DNA of 29,545 nt from Silene noctiflora (GCA_009801015.1 VHZZ01014233.1:1-29545), one strand, 5' to 3'; positions 11,301-21,519 are shown, counted from the stretch's first letter. Made by a program: numbers and translations. Notes: generated by a model not told the origin, from the sequence alone.

Positions 11301-13404
11301 CCTTTTTTTCTTCAATCACTCATATAGTGAGTGATTTTTACACATATTCCGGGAATTTCTTCAATCACTCATTCCCATATTTTCACTCATTTAGTGACCC
11401 GTGGTCGGTATTTTATCATAAAATACCTTTTGTCTAATTTTTAGTAGTCATTGTTTAGTTGATGTCAGTTTATCTCACTGTTCCTGAACTCACTTTTGTC
11501 CTTCTTACTATACCCTTTTTTTCTCCTTACATATAGTTTTATGTTACCGGAGTGATGTTATCAGGGAGGGATACACCTTTTTCTAATGCAAATTTGACTT
11601 TCTGTATATTTCACATATATTGCTACATTATCTTTTGGTTTTATTATGCTAGAATATATGAAAATGTCTCAGCTTTGACTCAAATGTGATTTTTGACCCA
11701 AGTTTCCATTACAGTGGAGCCTGGGAATTTGTTAACACATTGGTGAACGTGCCTCTATCAGACCCTACTTATTCCGACCTTTACGGTAGCCCATATGGCA
11801 TTGGCGTAATGTTGTTGTATGACTTTATTATCTAGAGTTAATTCGTTAGGCTTCTGCAATTCATATAACAAATGAGATTGCTACCCCAAGCTATTTCTAG
11901 AGTAAGGCTTCTCAATTGCTGCCCTTTCAATTAATTGTCGTTTTATGGTATGTGGGATCCACACCTGTGGATAGTGTAATGGATTTACTAAATTGTTCCC
12001 ATTTTTTTATAACAGAAAAAGAAAAGCCAAACCCAAGCAAAGCCTCGACAAGAATTGTTCAGGCCCCGTCGGCATGATTCAACTTCGGGTCCCATATTTG
12101 ATCTTAGCAGAAATACGCAAGATGTCAAAGAAGTGAGTAAAGAAATTTTTGACCGCCTTCATCAGAGAGGTATATATTCGGGACCATTAACTGGGGGGAA
12201 GGGATGGTCGAATGCTGACGACAAGAGATTAGATTCTTCTTCATTTTCAAGGCTGCCCAATTTAACAACTCTATCTAGCTTAGCACCAAATAGGACTTTG
12301 GCATCTGGAGATAATTCTGGAAGTCATGGTTCCTCACAAAATAAGAAAGCAACAGATGCAACAGAAAGATTTCCAGTGACTACGAGTGATTTGGATAGGA
12401 TACAAAATGACAATTTGCTGCACTCCGATTATCATCAGTATGAAGAAAATACATGCATTAGAAGACCAGCACTGGTAAGTTTTATGGCATTTATCTGATG
12501 TGATGTACCAACATTATCTTTGATTTAGAGGAGTATAACTTTCCTGCATGATGTGAACTATCCTTTAGTAGGCATTCCCTAGGTTGCATAAGATACAAAT
12601 TGAACAATCTATATAACTGGAGATCAGTTCGCTGATTTGAACAGTGATTGATTTTGTTATGGCCTATGTTACATGATCTTGGATGCGAGTGTCAGATGGA
12701 CGTGCTGTTCAATTTCTTAGACGTTGAAGAAGTGGATATGGATTTGTGTACTGTGTACAGATCTTTGAAAAAGAATTTTGAATTACAACTTCTTAACATC
12801 TAGAGTATCTGAATTCATAAGAGAGATGTTTGAGACACGAGACTTGAAACCATTAAAAGTCCTGCTCATTGCTTCGTATACTCACCATTGCTTAACCTAC
12901 TTTTGTCACGCTGGCTTCCCTTTTTTGTCTTTACTAGTAGTTTAGGATCCGCTAGGCCCGGTTTTGAAGTTTGGGCGTTGAAGTTTTATCCATATTCATT
13001 TTCTTTACAAAACTTATCAGCTCATTTTTTTTAATGAACAGAAACTAGGACAAACCTATTTCATCTTTTTGCAGAAGTGAGGAAAGTGAAAGCCATTGAC
13101 TTTAACGCACGTTGAGAGTGTAGGACATGGGTGTCCTTGATTGGTCATTACGTTAGCTATATTATTGGCCTCGTGAAAACAGAGAATAAACTTTCTGCTC
13201 ATAACTAACGACTATTTTCTGCTTTGCCGGTTTATCCAGCATAGTTATGCACCAACTGATGGAAGGATTCATTTCTCCGGCCCATTACCTGATCCATCAA
13301 AAGATCTGGATCGGATGCTCAAGGAGCATGATCTCAGGATCCACGAAGCAGCTCGTCGTGCTCGGTTCGACAAGTTTAAGCATGGCAAAGTACTCGTCAG
13401 ATGA
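2305..13404 (+). CDS. CDK-like serine/threonine kinase (plant CRK/IBS1 group), eight exons
   Basis: Coding exons: 2305-2688, 4969-5253, 5364-5681, 6983-7210, 7602-7702, 9902-10016, 12016-12474, 13240-13404. All seven introns are GT-AG and the reading frame joins without a break into 684 residues, close to the roughly 700 usual for At1g54610/At1g18670-like proteins. The N-terminus MGCVSTK carries Gly2 and Cys3, as for N-myristoylation and palmitoylation, so membrane association is inferred. The kinase domain starts near residue 124. It shows the glycine loop GEGTYSSVY (130-138), Lys152, Glu170, HRDIKGSN with Asp247, DFG with Asp265, and the CDK-type activation segment RVVTLWYRPPE (283-293). 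All catalytic residues are intact. A basic, serine-rich C-terminal tail follows residue ~430. The ATG is chosen because it gives the MGC motif typical of the group. Relatives are implicated in cell-cycle-like or stress-priming signalling; the substrate here is unknown. Confidence 0.93.
2689..4968 (+). other. Intron 1 of the kinase gene (2280 bp)
   Basis: Borders are GTATGT and TTTCAG. The intron separates the N-terminal extension (ending RLDK) from the glycine loop. It holds a repeat-like end at 3573-3591 (TTGGCTCCGCCACT), a C/A-rich stretch at 3770-3990, a G/T-rich stretch at 4290-4460, and a perfect short palindrome at 4247-4264. ORFs in these stretches are low-complexity and I do not call them genes. 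Confidence 0.85.
4247..4264. repeat. Perfect 8-bp inverted repeat
   Basis: TATACCTC and GAGGTATA are separated by two bases, so the stretch can fold into a tight hairpin in either strand. It lies in intron 1 between the C/A-rich and G/T-rich segments. Function is unknown, and it may be a relic of a palindromic mobile element. Confidence 0.75.
5682..6982 (+). other. Intron 3 of the kinase gene (1301 bp)
   Basis: It runs from GTAGTT to ATGTAG, between the exon encoding the activation segment and the one starting VEQLHKIFKLCG. It is T-rich throughout and I see no gene or identifiable element. Intron 2 (5254-5363, 110 bp) and intron 4 (7211-7601, 391 bp) are likewise unremarkable. Confidence 0.85.
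7694..7854 (+). repeat. 80-bp tandem duplication spanning the exon 5 splice donor
   Basis: Copy 1 is 7694-7773 and copy 2 is 7774-7854. They are nearly identical, differing by two substitutions and one extra T. Copy 1 includes the last bases of exon 5 (AACAAAAAG) and the donor GTTCG. In copy 2 the same position reads AAAAAG followed by GCTTG, so the duplicated donor has GC instead of GT. The high identity points to a recent duplication. Confidence 0.93.
7703..9901 (+). other. Intron 5 of the kinase gene (2199 bp)
   Basis: It runs from GTTCGT to TTGTAG and splits an Arg codon (AG/G). It contains most of the 80-bp duplication, a Stowaway-like MITE (8925-9103), and a GC-richer patch with repeated GCGC and CCTT words (about 8600-8750 and 9130-9180) that may be degraded repeat. 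No ORF is supported. Confidence 0.85.
8925..9103. mobile_element. Stowaway-like MITE in intron 5
   Basis: The left end reads TTCCCTCCAGTTCTGA and the right end TCAGAATTGGAGGGAG, imperfect inverted repeats of the Stowaway consensus CTCCCTCCGTTC. TA flanks both ends (8923-8924 and 9104-9105), the Tc1/mariner target duplication. At 179 bp and without coding sequence, it fits the family. Confidence 0.78.
10340..11190 (-). mobile_element. Antisense RTE-type LINE remnant (reverse transcriptase and 3' region)
   Basis: On the minus strand, broken reading frames give NQYGFMLKRSTMEAIYL (near 11070-11125), matching the NQFGFMPGRSTMEAI motif of plant RTE-like reverse transcriptases. DLIKDKYEAATT (near 10880) matches the region after the palm motif. 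EYWALKQCHVHKMNMVE (near 10470-10520) and YEVIREKV (near 10380) match the C-terminal part. Order and orientation are correct, but stops and deletions interrupt it and the catalytic YADD segment was not found. It is a dead fragment in an intron, opposite to the kinase gene. Confidence 0.75.
11132..11522. repeat. About 200-bp tandem duplication within the LINE remnant
   Basis: Copy 1 (11132 to about 11309) and copy 2 (11333 to about 11522) align nearly base for base. The offset is 201 bp, rising to 213 after a 12-bp insertion in copy 2 near 11392. Both copies carry the same degraded LINE frame (VIEEIPGICVK on the minus strand), so the duplication came after the LINE insertion. The junction contains ATCACTC...GAGTGAT, a short inverted repeat. 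Confidence 0.9.
12475..13239 (+). other. Intron 7 of the kinase gene (765 bp)
   Basis: Borders are GTAAGT and ATCCAG, phase 0. No repeat or ORF stands out. Confidence 0.85.
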
Positions 13405-15500
13405 TCAAATTAACTGCTTCTTATCAGACTTGGAGTGGACAAATGTAACATGTCTAATCAAGGCCGCGACACCCAAACATGGTTGTTTTGTGAAGATTTT
13501 GAAGTATCGCCTCGGCTGGATTGTACGGTGATACTGGCCGTATTTATCAAGGTTAGGCTGCGACAACCAGAGCATGACAAATTTTAGATTTAATACCATG
13601 ATTGCATGTAAATACACACAAATAGGTGTATATGTTTGGGTCGTCAAGGAGATGATTCAGAGGAATTATATTTCGGGCAATATATATAGATGTATACAAG
13701 GATCTTCTCATCCAGAAGGCATGAGTGTGTAATTTTTCCATTTCTTTATGATCATATTGAAAATCACAAGGAACAAGCTTAAATTGGCCTGGTTCTGCAG
13801 ATCGGATTGGGGATCCATCACGGTACTTGCAAGGGTTTCAAAGCTGCCAACTTTTGGTGATTGGGTAGGTCTCTTATCCTTGCCAAGCGCCTGAAGTTCG
13901 AATCTAGAAGCTGCAAAAGCTCGATAGCCAAACAGTCTCACTAGTCCTAATATCTGTCTATCCTCGGATGTGATTTTTGCGTGCCATCCCCCATTGACTT
14001 GAACGGACATAGTATTAAAAAAGGAAATTAAAAAAATTAACTAAGATAATTAAGTAGAAAATGACAACAAAAAAACCAACGGATAGAGGGAGTAGAAGAA
14101 AACTCGTACCAAAGATGACATGGTCATGGAAATTGAGCGAGGTTAGAGCCGAAGAAGGTAGCATATGAGTGAGTCTCCTATAAAACGGTTTTAAAATAAA
14201 ACATTGTGAAATTATATGTAAAAGATTGATATCCTTATTATAAAAGATGGTGATTAGCGGAAGTTATTTTACGGTGGTTATTTAGGTAAAATATTCATGG
14301 ACTTGACGATAATTTTGAGTAGAACAATTTGATATAAAATATTATTGGCAGGAGACTAAGAGATGCAGCGAGTAGATGAAGTGAATGGTAGAAGTAGTGG
14401 CTTAATAAACAATTATACTCCGTACATTTTTTTATAATAAAAGTCCACTTGACCGAGTGAGATTAATAATCTATCGAAGATTTTTGCTTTGTCAAGTTGT
14501 GGTTTATCTAACAAAGACATGATCCCTATCTACAAACAACGTCAAAAATAATTGTAATGCCTTAAACTCGAAAAGCCGGCTTATGAGATAGCATATGTTA
14601 TGATCACATAAATGACACGGAAAAAACAAAATAAGATTTGTGAAAAGAAGGTAAAATGAAAAAAGTTGAAAGAGAATTGAGGATTATAAGTTAAAAAAAA
14701 AAAAAAAAAAAAAAACACCGTCCACTTCAAGACTTTAACCATATCTTTAAAATAGTAAACTTCATAACGCGGGGAAAAGGGAAAAAAAAAGCGCGTCCAA
14801 AGTGATGTTTTTTTATACAAATAATTTATTTTTTTGTACAAAGTCGATGATAATCATGATTGGGATAAACTTTCGTCACTTTTGTCATTAAGCTAACTAC
14901 TTACGTACAATAATGGACATTTTAATAATAATTAAAATTACATGAAGGATGCCTCTAGGAACTTTTACACTTTAATTTAATAAAAAGTGGCTGATTACTG
15001 ATTACATTGGAGGAGCAAATTAAAGATGTTGATACTTTCCTATATTTCTTAATCAATTGTTAACTCGCCATTTGATTTGTTCTTTTAATTAATTATTTTA
15101 ACAAGTCCTTCTCGAGCAGATTAAGTAATTAATTAAGTTGTAGATATTCTTGTTTTTGTCGATCTTTTGCAATGTCTATGTCGATTTCTTTGCAAGGTTC
15201 GAGTTCTTGCTGAAGTCAATAGACGAGTTTATAAAAAACAAAAACCAATTAGGAATATAAAGGAAAACCATTCCCTCTATATTAATTTACGAGTAGATAT
15301 GCGATTTATTCATATCGATTGGCAAAACTTTCAAACTTAACTCACTAATCTACATTACACTTTGTTATTTTATAGAGAGTGCTTCACACACCGCTACCAT
15401 AATTATTGTAGGAAAATACGTGTTATGAAAGATTGACCTTAGTTATTAAGCAAGCCTCTAATTTGTACAAAATTGTCACGCTCAGAAATCACCCCATAAT
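13405..15500. other. Convergent intergenic region
   Basis: The two host genes point toward each other here, so it holds both 3' UTRs, whose ends I cannot place. A 100-codon minus-strand ORF occupies 13708-14010. It has ordinary composition but no family I recognise, and it lies where the kinase 3' UTR may run. An A23 run (14693-14715) and Stowaway-like words (GAGGGAGTA at 14086-14094, ATACTCCGTACA at 14415) suggest old MITE debris. No RNA gene is seen. Confidence 0.5.
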
Positions 15501-18500
15501 TTATATAACCTCAACGGTTTGGCAATGAGTCGCGGATAATCCCTTGATTAGGCTTCGCGTAAGCATGGATGCTCTCGGCTTCATCACTCGTCTATCAGAA
15601 TAATTGGTTTCCGATGACAGATTCTCTGTTATTTTACTAAAATTCGACTCGTAACAAGTATTAAGCCATTTAGCTTGCATGTACTTTAGTTTTCTCCAAG
15701 GGGCTAAGTGCATCTTGTTGTCCTTCATACACATTTTCGCGGCCGCGCATAAAATCTTGACCATGTTCCTTAGCCTCTCTGGTTTGCCTACGTAAACTTG
15801 TGGCAATTTTTTGATAAGCTTGTTATACTCTTGACTTGCCTTGGCCATTTCGAACTCCGCCCTCAAGTTTAGTTCAATAATCACCCTCACTTCTCCCTTG
15901 TTTCGACTCGATTCCTCTTTCACTTCTAGGTATGTATGCTCCCCTGTTATTTCATAACAAATTATATCAGCAAAACATTCTGTAAACCACATTTAAGGCA
16001 AAAAGATCTTATTCTTAAACCCATTTCGATTCTCATTGATTTTTGTATCATTTGAAATATACGAATAACTGCGTTTAAACAACTTCTAATACAAACGATC
16101 TATTAAGAATCCCATTCTTTAATCTTTAGCACAAATTTCGACATATATATATATATATATATACAAAGCGTCTCCCTTGTGACGGGTCGGTATTTGTGAC
16201 GGGTAATGCCACTCACAAAACGAATAAAGCAAAAGGTGGGGGCACCCCTCCACTTGTTTTCCTCTCTCCTCTCATGGGTCTTTTGTCTCACAATTTGGTA
16301 CCCGTCTTCTCAAAGTGACGGATACCTTCCGTCACAAATGAGAATTGCCCATATATATATATATATATATTGCCGATTGTCATGTACACGTACTTGATCT
16401 TCCATAATTAGTGAGAATATCTCGTAAATTTTACCATATTTAGGTTATTAATGTGTGCTCATAGACACACATTTAAAAACCGTACATTAATTTGGAGTTA
16501 GATCCTTTTTGAAGCCATGAAAACGAATGACTTGTAAATTGTACGGAGTAATTGTTATTGGTTCGGAAGGAAAGACAAATTGAGTTTTAGATATTTTGTT
16601 TAAAATACGACTAAACATGGTGATCAACTTTTACGAAATAGAAACGTTTAATGAAGCATTCAACCACTTATAGTGGACTTGAGTTTTGAGGTTCACAAAT
16701 ACTTAAAAAAATATATCCACCAATGACAACATTGCATATTTGTCCTATTCACTTGTAGTTTCTGTTCACAGATTATTTAGATGCTACGTATGTGTTAATA
16801 AATAAATAAACTTAGTTTTCATATGTTTGTCCCAAAAAAGTTGAAAAAAGTCCCATAATTACGCGACATATCTTACCCATAGAGAACAAGATTTAGCACA
16901 AGTGGTAATAACTCTCTTATTTCAATCATAAAATTGGGGATTCGATTCTCACACATGACATAGATACATAGTGCGCTCACTTTTATTTTTAAAATAAAAA
17001 CATATCTTACCCATAATTCAAAGTAAATGAGGTTAGAACAATCTGTTAACAGTTAATCAAAGTAATCATGACTACAAATAAAATTTTAAACAAGTATTAC
17101 CATGTCATTTAATGAAGATGTGGCTATGTCTATGTAGTATAACAAATGAGATTCTTTTATGTACCAAAATGATTTTATTTTATTTTATTTCTTAAAACAT
17201 TGCAAAACTAGGAAACACAATTATGTAGTTGATTTATAATTTAAGGTTGAATCATAATCTTACTAGTGTATTTAATTGGGTAAAAGATACTTATAAGTAA
17301 TTATATTTGCCACCATTAAACTAGAATATGTGTAATTGTGCATCATCAATACACCATTTACTAAATATAGGAAGTTTTCAAATAAAGATTGCATACCCAA
17401 AGACTTTTATACGTACATACTCCCGTATATCAAAATAAATTTAATTAAGACCAATAATTGGCCTTTTTTAAAGAGCCAAAATTGTGACTTAGTTACCGTT
17501 CATGTGTTAGACAGTTTACTTTATATTGTTTACAAACTTTAATTTGTTTTTTCTAATGTTTTAATTTGTTTTACCAGTTGCAAAAACCTTTTATAAATCA
17601 GTCTCATGTAAGCCAATTTACTCTAATATTGTGTACAATGGACCCAATAACATAGAAACACCCAATAAAAGTAAACTAGTTATTAATAAGACCCGTTTTA
17701 CATAATATTGTGTAAGACCGTCTTGTTAATAAATGTGGTCTAATAATTACGGAGTATATTCCAACCGGTATATTGTTTTACCCGAATCTTTTTGACAGTT
17801 TTATTTAAAAGATTCTCTACATAAGATCAAAAATAAGTAAATGCTAGATTCCTATAGCAGTAAAAAAAAATCCGTTGACGCAACTAACGATCGATCAAAA
17901 TTCGTTCAGCTTAAAATTTTCACAAGAATACGATATACAATATACGATATACGATATACGATATACTTTGTAAATTCAACAATATTCTTTACACTTTGTA
18001 AATTATAAGGGGTAGGAAATTTGAAAATGATATAGAATTGAATGAAAACGAGGGAGTAGTAGTATTAATAATATTGTATGAACAAACAATACCTGATGGA
18101 ATTTCATGGGAACTCTTCCATTTAGATTTTTGAAGCAAGCAGATGAAGCCAGCGTTGCAAAGATGATTATACATTCCTTGCCTTAAGCAATCAGGGCAGC
18201 CGTCTGAAGCGTCTCTTCGACATTCGCAATCGACGTTTCCAATTAGTTTCTTCAAACCATCTTTTGTAGCATTTCTTACTTTTGACTCAGTCGAACTTGT
18301 CCTGAACAAAATGCTCTGTTCATATACAAAAACGACGACATATAATTAGACATTTTTCGAGTCATACTCGGTAAATCAATATATATGATTAAGTCCTTAA
18401 TCGTATTATAATTTGTTTAGAAAGCTTACGTTAAGCAGTTTTTCTTGTTCATCCCAAAATGCTTTCCTGTCCTCTGAATCCATACAAGTCTCCTCGTCCT

Positions 18501-18660
18501 CATCCTCATCCTCCCACTCTTTCGACTCAAACATGTCCTCCGAGGAATTCTCCGAGAAAGGGTAATTCTCGTCGAGAAACCCGAAAACTGTATCGGAGAA
18601 ACTTGGCATATCACCGGAGTTGTGGCGAGTGACCGGAATTATATTGACTAATTTTGTCAT
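15501..18660 (-). CDS. DUF506 family protein (PDDEXK-like), three exons
   Basis: Exons on the minus strand are 18660-18430, 18315-18093 and 15943-15501, all with GT-AG borders, joining into 298 residues. That is within the usual DUF506 length. The N-terminus has the family's FSDTVFGFLDE motif (21-31) and an acidic run (48-56). Exon 2 begins SILFRTSSTES, as in relatives, and continues to the family's CKSKW-like segment (LLQKSKWKSS). The Gly codon is split over intron 2, giving IPSGEHTYLEV. Exon 3 carries the core RVIIELNLRAEFEMAKAS, then VGKPERL and the signature PWRKLKYMQAKWL. The fold is related to PDDEXK nucleases, but plant members have no established nuclease activity; some relatives are linked to root-hair growth control. 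The start is chosen as the only ATG ahead of the conserved motif. Nothing suggests a broken gene. Confidence 0.9.
16171..16343. mobile_element. MITE-like element inside a TA microsatellite
   Basis: The left end reads TCTCCCTTGTGACGGG. The right end, in reverse complement, reads TCTCATTTGTGACGGA. The inverted similarity continues through GGTAT and GTGAC, giving imperfect terminal repeats of about 30 bp. The body is about 173 bp with no ORF. Pure (AT)n runs lie on both sides (16143-16163 and 16351-16370), so it sits in, or duplicated, a TA repeat. The superfamily is uncertain: Stowaway or Mutator-derived are possible. Confidence 0.65.
16882..16999 (+). mobile_element. tRNA-derived SINE with perfect 16-bp target duplication
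   Basis: The element is bracketed by the same 16 bases, ACATATCTTACCCATA, at 16866-16881 and 17000-17015. Inside are a box A-like TAGCACAAGTGG (16894-16905) and a box B-like GGATTCGATTCT (16938-16949), the internal RNA polymerase III promoter of tRNA-type SINEs. The 3' end is A/T-rich (TTTTTAAAATAAAAA). At 118 bp it is short but within the plant SINE range. The intact duplication suggests a fairly recent insertion. Confidence 0.85.
17928..17966. repeat. ATACGAT heptamer microsatellite
   Basis: Five copies of ATACGAT, the second with an A for G, are followed by a partial copy. It lies in intron 2 of the DUF506 gene. Confidence 0.9.
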
Positions 18661-18772
18661 TTATAATTGGTACTAGTACAAGTATTAAGCGGGTAAGGCA
18701 ATAAAACGAAATTCACGTGTTGTGATTTATGAAGGGCTGTTTTGGGTAGAGAACTAGAGAGTGAAGCTTCGG

Positions 18773-18779
18773 TTTTATA
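18773..18779 (-). promoter_or_regulatory. Likely TATA box of the DUF506 gene
   Basis: On the minus strand CTATAAAACC lies about 115 bp upstream of the start codon. This would place transcription start near 18745 and give a 5' leader of about 85 bases. A second A/T-rich site lies in the loop of an ACCCGG/CCGGGT inverted repeat at 18807-18830. Confidence 0.6.
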
Positions 18780-18890
18780 GAAGGCGTGTGCAAATGAGTG
18801 GGCCATACCCGGATAGTATAAAAACCGGGTCCCTTTTTTGTTTGGATCAGGCAACGTTTAACACTTTAACAATCATATCATAATCATAAT

Positions 18891-19841
18891 CATAATTGGA
18901 CGTGACAAAACCGACCGTACATAAATGATGAGATTGAATAGCTCGACTCATCTTGCATTCGAATTGAGAACTCGAGTTTTAGCCCACTTTAACACCATTT
19001 TGAACGCATTACTTGTCTAGTTTTGAGTGATTTAGTCTTATACAGTTAGTTTAAGCTTAAGTCATGCTTTTGACCTTCTCGCTACGTTTTTGTCATTTTT
19101 GGGTCAATTTATGTAAACTTGTCAAACGGGTCATTCGGCCAGTTTCGGACCGGGTTAAACCGTCTCGATTAAAATCAAGATGAACTCAGTTTTAGTTTTA
19201 GTTTCAGTTCGATTTCATTGGGTTCATTTCGGTTAGACACTTTAATCAATTTGTGTTATTTTAAGTCGGGTATGGTTCAAGTCTGGTTAATTTCAGTTCA
19301 GATTTAGATTCGGGTTATAATTTTCTTAAGTTGAAGGTAAATTTTATAAAAAAAAATTAGGTTAAATATACCTTATACTTTTTAATTTAAATTAGTTAAT
19401 CAGAATACCAAGTAGATAAAGAATTAATGAAAAATACCGAAAATATGAGTGTATTTTTGAAGGAATAAATATTTTTAATTCAGGTTAATCAGTTCAGTTC
19501 TTATCTATTCAGACTTCAGATATATTCAAGTTCGGGTATTATTCAGTTATTATTGAATTCGATTCAGTTTTAGTTCGATTCGGATTGAATCGGGTTTCGA
19601 ATACTATTTAAGTTACTCATATCGGCTGCTCGACCGGTTATCAAGTCAGATGTTATCGATAAAAGCTGTTGACTTTATCTATATATCATAATTGGACCTG
19701 ACAAAAACGATCGGACTTTAGCACCATTTTTAACGCATTACTTGTCCTGTTTTGAGTGATTCAGTCATATATAGTTAATTTTAGCTTAATTAAGTTATGC
19801 TTTTGTCCTCTCTACGTTTTTGTCATTTTTGAGTTAGGTTA
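18891..19841. repeat. Direct repeat pair about 0.8 kb apart, with GGTTCGATTC-type degenerate repeats between
   Basis: Copy 1 (from CATAATTGGACGTGACAAAA at 18891 to about 19110) and copy 2 (from CATAATTGGACCTGACAAAA at 19687 to 19841) share the order of several blocks, such as AACGCATTACTTGTC, GTTTTGAGTGATT and CTACGTTTTTGTCATTTTTG. Copy 2 lacks about 70 bases near its start and is cut off by LTR1. Between them the sequence is rich in degenerate TTCAGTTCGATTC words. No coding sequence is seen. A pair of old element ends is possible. Confidence 0.6.
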
Positions 19842-20762
19842 CGTAACACCCCCAATTACCCAACCAAGGAAATTGAGAGTGTCACCATCTAGGTTTCCCG
19901 AGGTAGTGCATCAAAAGTCCAATTAAGTAACATTTTATTAAAGTTTATATATTTAATGAATGTGATTTATACGTGATACAAACTTGGCTACGTCAAACGA
20001 CTCTAATAAAGTCTACATCATCTATAATGATTACTCCACTAGACTCCGAGTGTCAATGACACGACCCATATCCTGATCATCAGTATATCCAAACCTATTA
20101 TTCAGCTGCTTCCCATATGATCGAAAATATCATATAGATTATCAAATGCCACCCTAATTAAAGAACGTGACAGTTTACACATAACTAACACGTCATTTAC
20201 AATAATACAAATGCTCATGACATGACGTGATAACGATGCAATACAATGAATAAGATGCACATAGATCACAAGTCACCCCGGCCACAACTCCACAACCACC
20301 TCACTGGTACCGGGGACGCACCCAAAGTACCAAACAACCTGGACCCGTAGTCTATAAAAAGATACCCGGGACGCACCCGAAGCACCGAGCCGGGGCACTA
20401 ACCGAACCCCTGCCAAATTCAGGACGCGCCTGAGTCCCTCCGTCCTCAAGCCATTAACGTGCACGTCCTCCTTGGAGTGGGAAACTTCAAGGAGCGACTC
20501 AAGCGTAAGGCGGTCTCCCGAATAACCTTACGTCTCCTCAACAACTACACACACCCAACTCCACCACAACCTCTAACCTCCGTCGACAATCACATGTAAT
20601 CAACATAGATCACAATATGCAAAGTAAGATACCATCAAAACAACATGAACCTCATTATCATGTTATAATGCAAATCCTACCACAATATGAGACCAATGCC
20701 AATTACGCACTATCATATTACAATGCAAATCCAACAATCGCAATAATGCTTTAAGACATAAT
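19842..20762 (-). mobile_element. LTR1, left arm (element 3' side)
   Basis: It begins CGTAACACCCCCAATTACC, one base off the TGTAACACC of LTR2, and aligns with LTR2 along its length (shared blocks AGTGTCACCATCT, GGTTTCCCGAGGTAGTGCAT, CTCTAATAAAGTCTAC, GAAAATATCATAT). It is broken at 20762 by LTR2 and continues after it. Orientation is minus because the related LTR3 follows its pol in that direction. Old ORFs crossing it are not genes. Confidence 0.8.
20504..20532. repeat. LTR hairpin, copy 1
   Basis: CGTAAGG and CCTTACG can pair over 7 bp. It is the weakest of three copies at the matching site in each LTR (the others are 21491-21519 and 24298-24325). Confidence 0.65.
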
Positions 20763-21490
20763 TGTAACACCACTAATTACCCGACCAAGGTAATTAGGAG
20801 TGTCACCATCTCGGTTTCCCGAGGTAGTGCATCAAAACTCCAATCAAGAAACATTTACTAAAAATCCAACTTTAATGATCAGCATAAAATGAATTACACA
20901 ATGTGAATTATACATTATACAACTTAATTACAATAAACAACTCTAATAAAGTCTACGTCAACTATAGTATGTCAGCTCAACTAGACTTTGAATGTCCCTA
21001 GCTCGGCCCATATCCCGCATCAAAAAGCCCAAACCTATAATCTAACTGCTCCCCGTATGACCGAAAATATCATATGGTTCATCATAGGCCACAACAATTA
21101 AAGAATGTGGCAATTTACACAGAACCAACACCGGTCAGTCTCAATAATACAAGTGCTCACTATACGAAAAGAATGTAAAGGTATGAACTGCAATATGAAG
21201 ATATGAGATGCAATAGTGATATGTAAGAGTGAAGTACACGAGTCACAAGCCACCACCAACCACCAACTATCACACCATCTCCAACTCAACCTAGTGATGA
21301 CATCGCAACACAGCCACCAAACAACTGGACCGCAGTCCGTAAAACAGGTACGCGGGACGCACCCGAAGTACCGAGCCCGGGCACTAATCGGACCTCTGCC
21401 AGACGTCGTGACACCACACGAGTCCATACATACTCAAGCCATAGACGTACACGTCCCTTTTGGAGTGGAAACTCCAGGAGGCGACCCAAG

Positions 21491-21519
21491 CGTAAGACGG
21501 TCTCGCGAACTGCCTTACG
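21491..21519. repeat. LTR hairpin, copy 2
   Basis: CGTAAG and CTTACG pair, and the stem continues with mismatches around TCTCGCGAAC. It occupies the same place in LTR2 as the other two copies. Confidence 0.65.

Larger units (their letters stand above)
10017..12015 (+). other. Intron 6 of the kinase gene (1999 bp)
   Basis: It runs from GTAAAA to AACAG and is in phase 0. More than half is an antisense LINE remnant and its partial duplication, listed separately. A short repeated phrase (GTAGTAGCTGCCTCATACTT and a near copy) occurs at about 10873 and 10947, inside the LINE remnant. Confidence 0.85.
15944..18092 (-). other. Intron 2 of the DUF506 gene (2149 bp)
   Basis: It runs from GTATTG (minus strand, at 18092) to AACAG at 15944. 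It is very AT-rich and contains a MITE in a TA microsatellite, a SINE, and a heptamer repeat, listed separately. Intron 1 (18316-18429) is only 114 bp. Confidence 0.85.

Noticed and set aside
14581..14841. 86-codon minus-strand ORF rich in Phe and Tyr
   Set aside because: It is created by an A23 run and AT-rich DNA, with no sign of coding.
16894..16949. Possible tRNA gene
   Set aside because: Only box A and box B resemblance is present. There is no cloverleaf or anticodon arm, and target duplications show it is a SINE.
17928..17966. Possible CRISPR-like array
   Set aside because: It is a 7-bp microsatellite without spacers in a plant intron. No direct-repeat/spacer array exists anywhere in the window.
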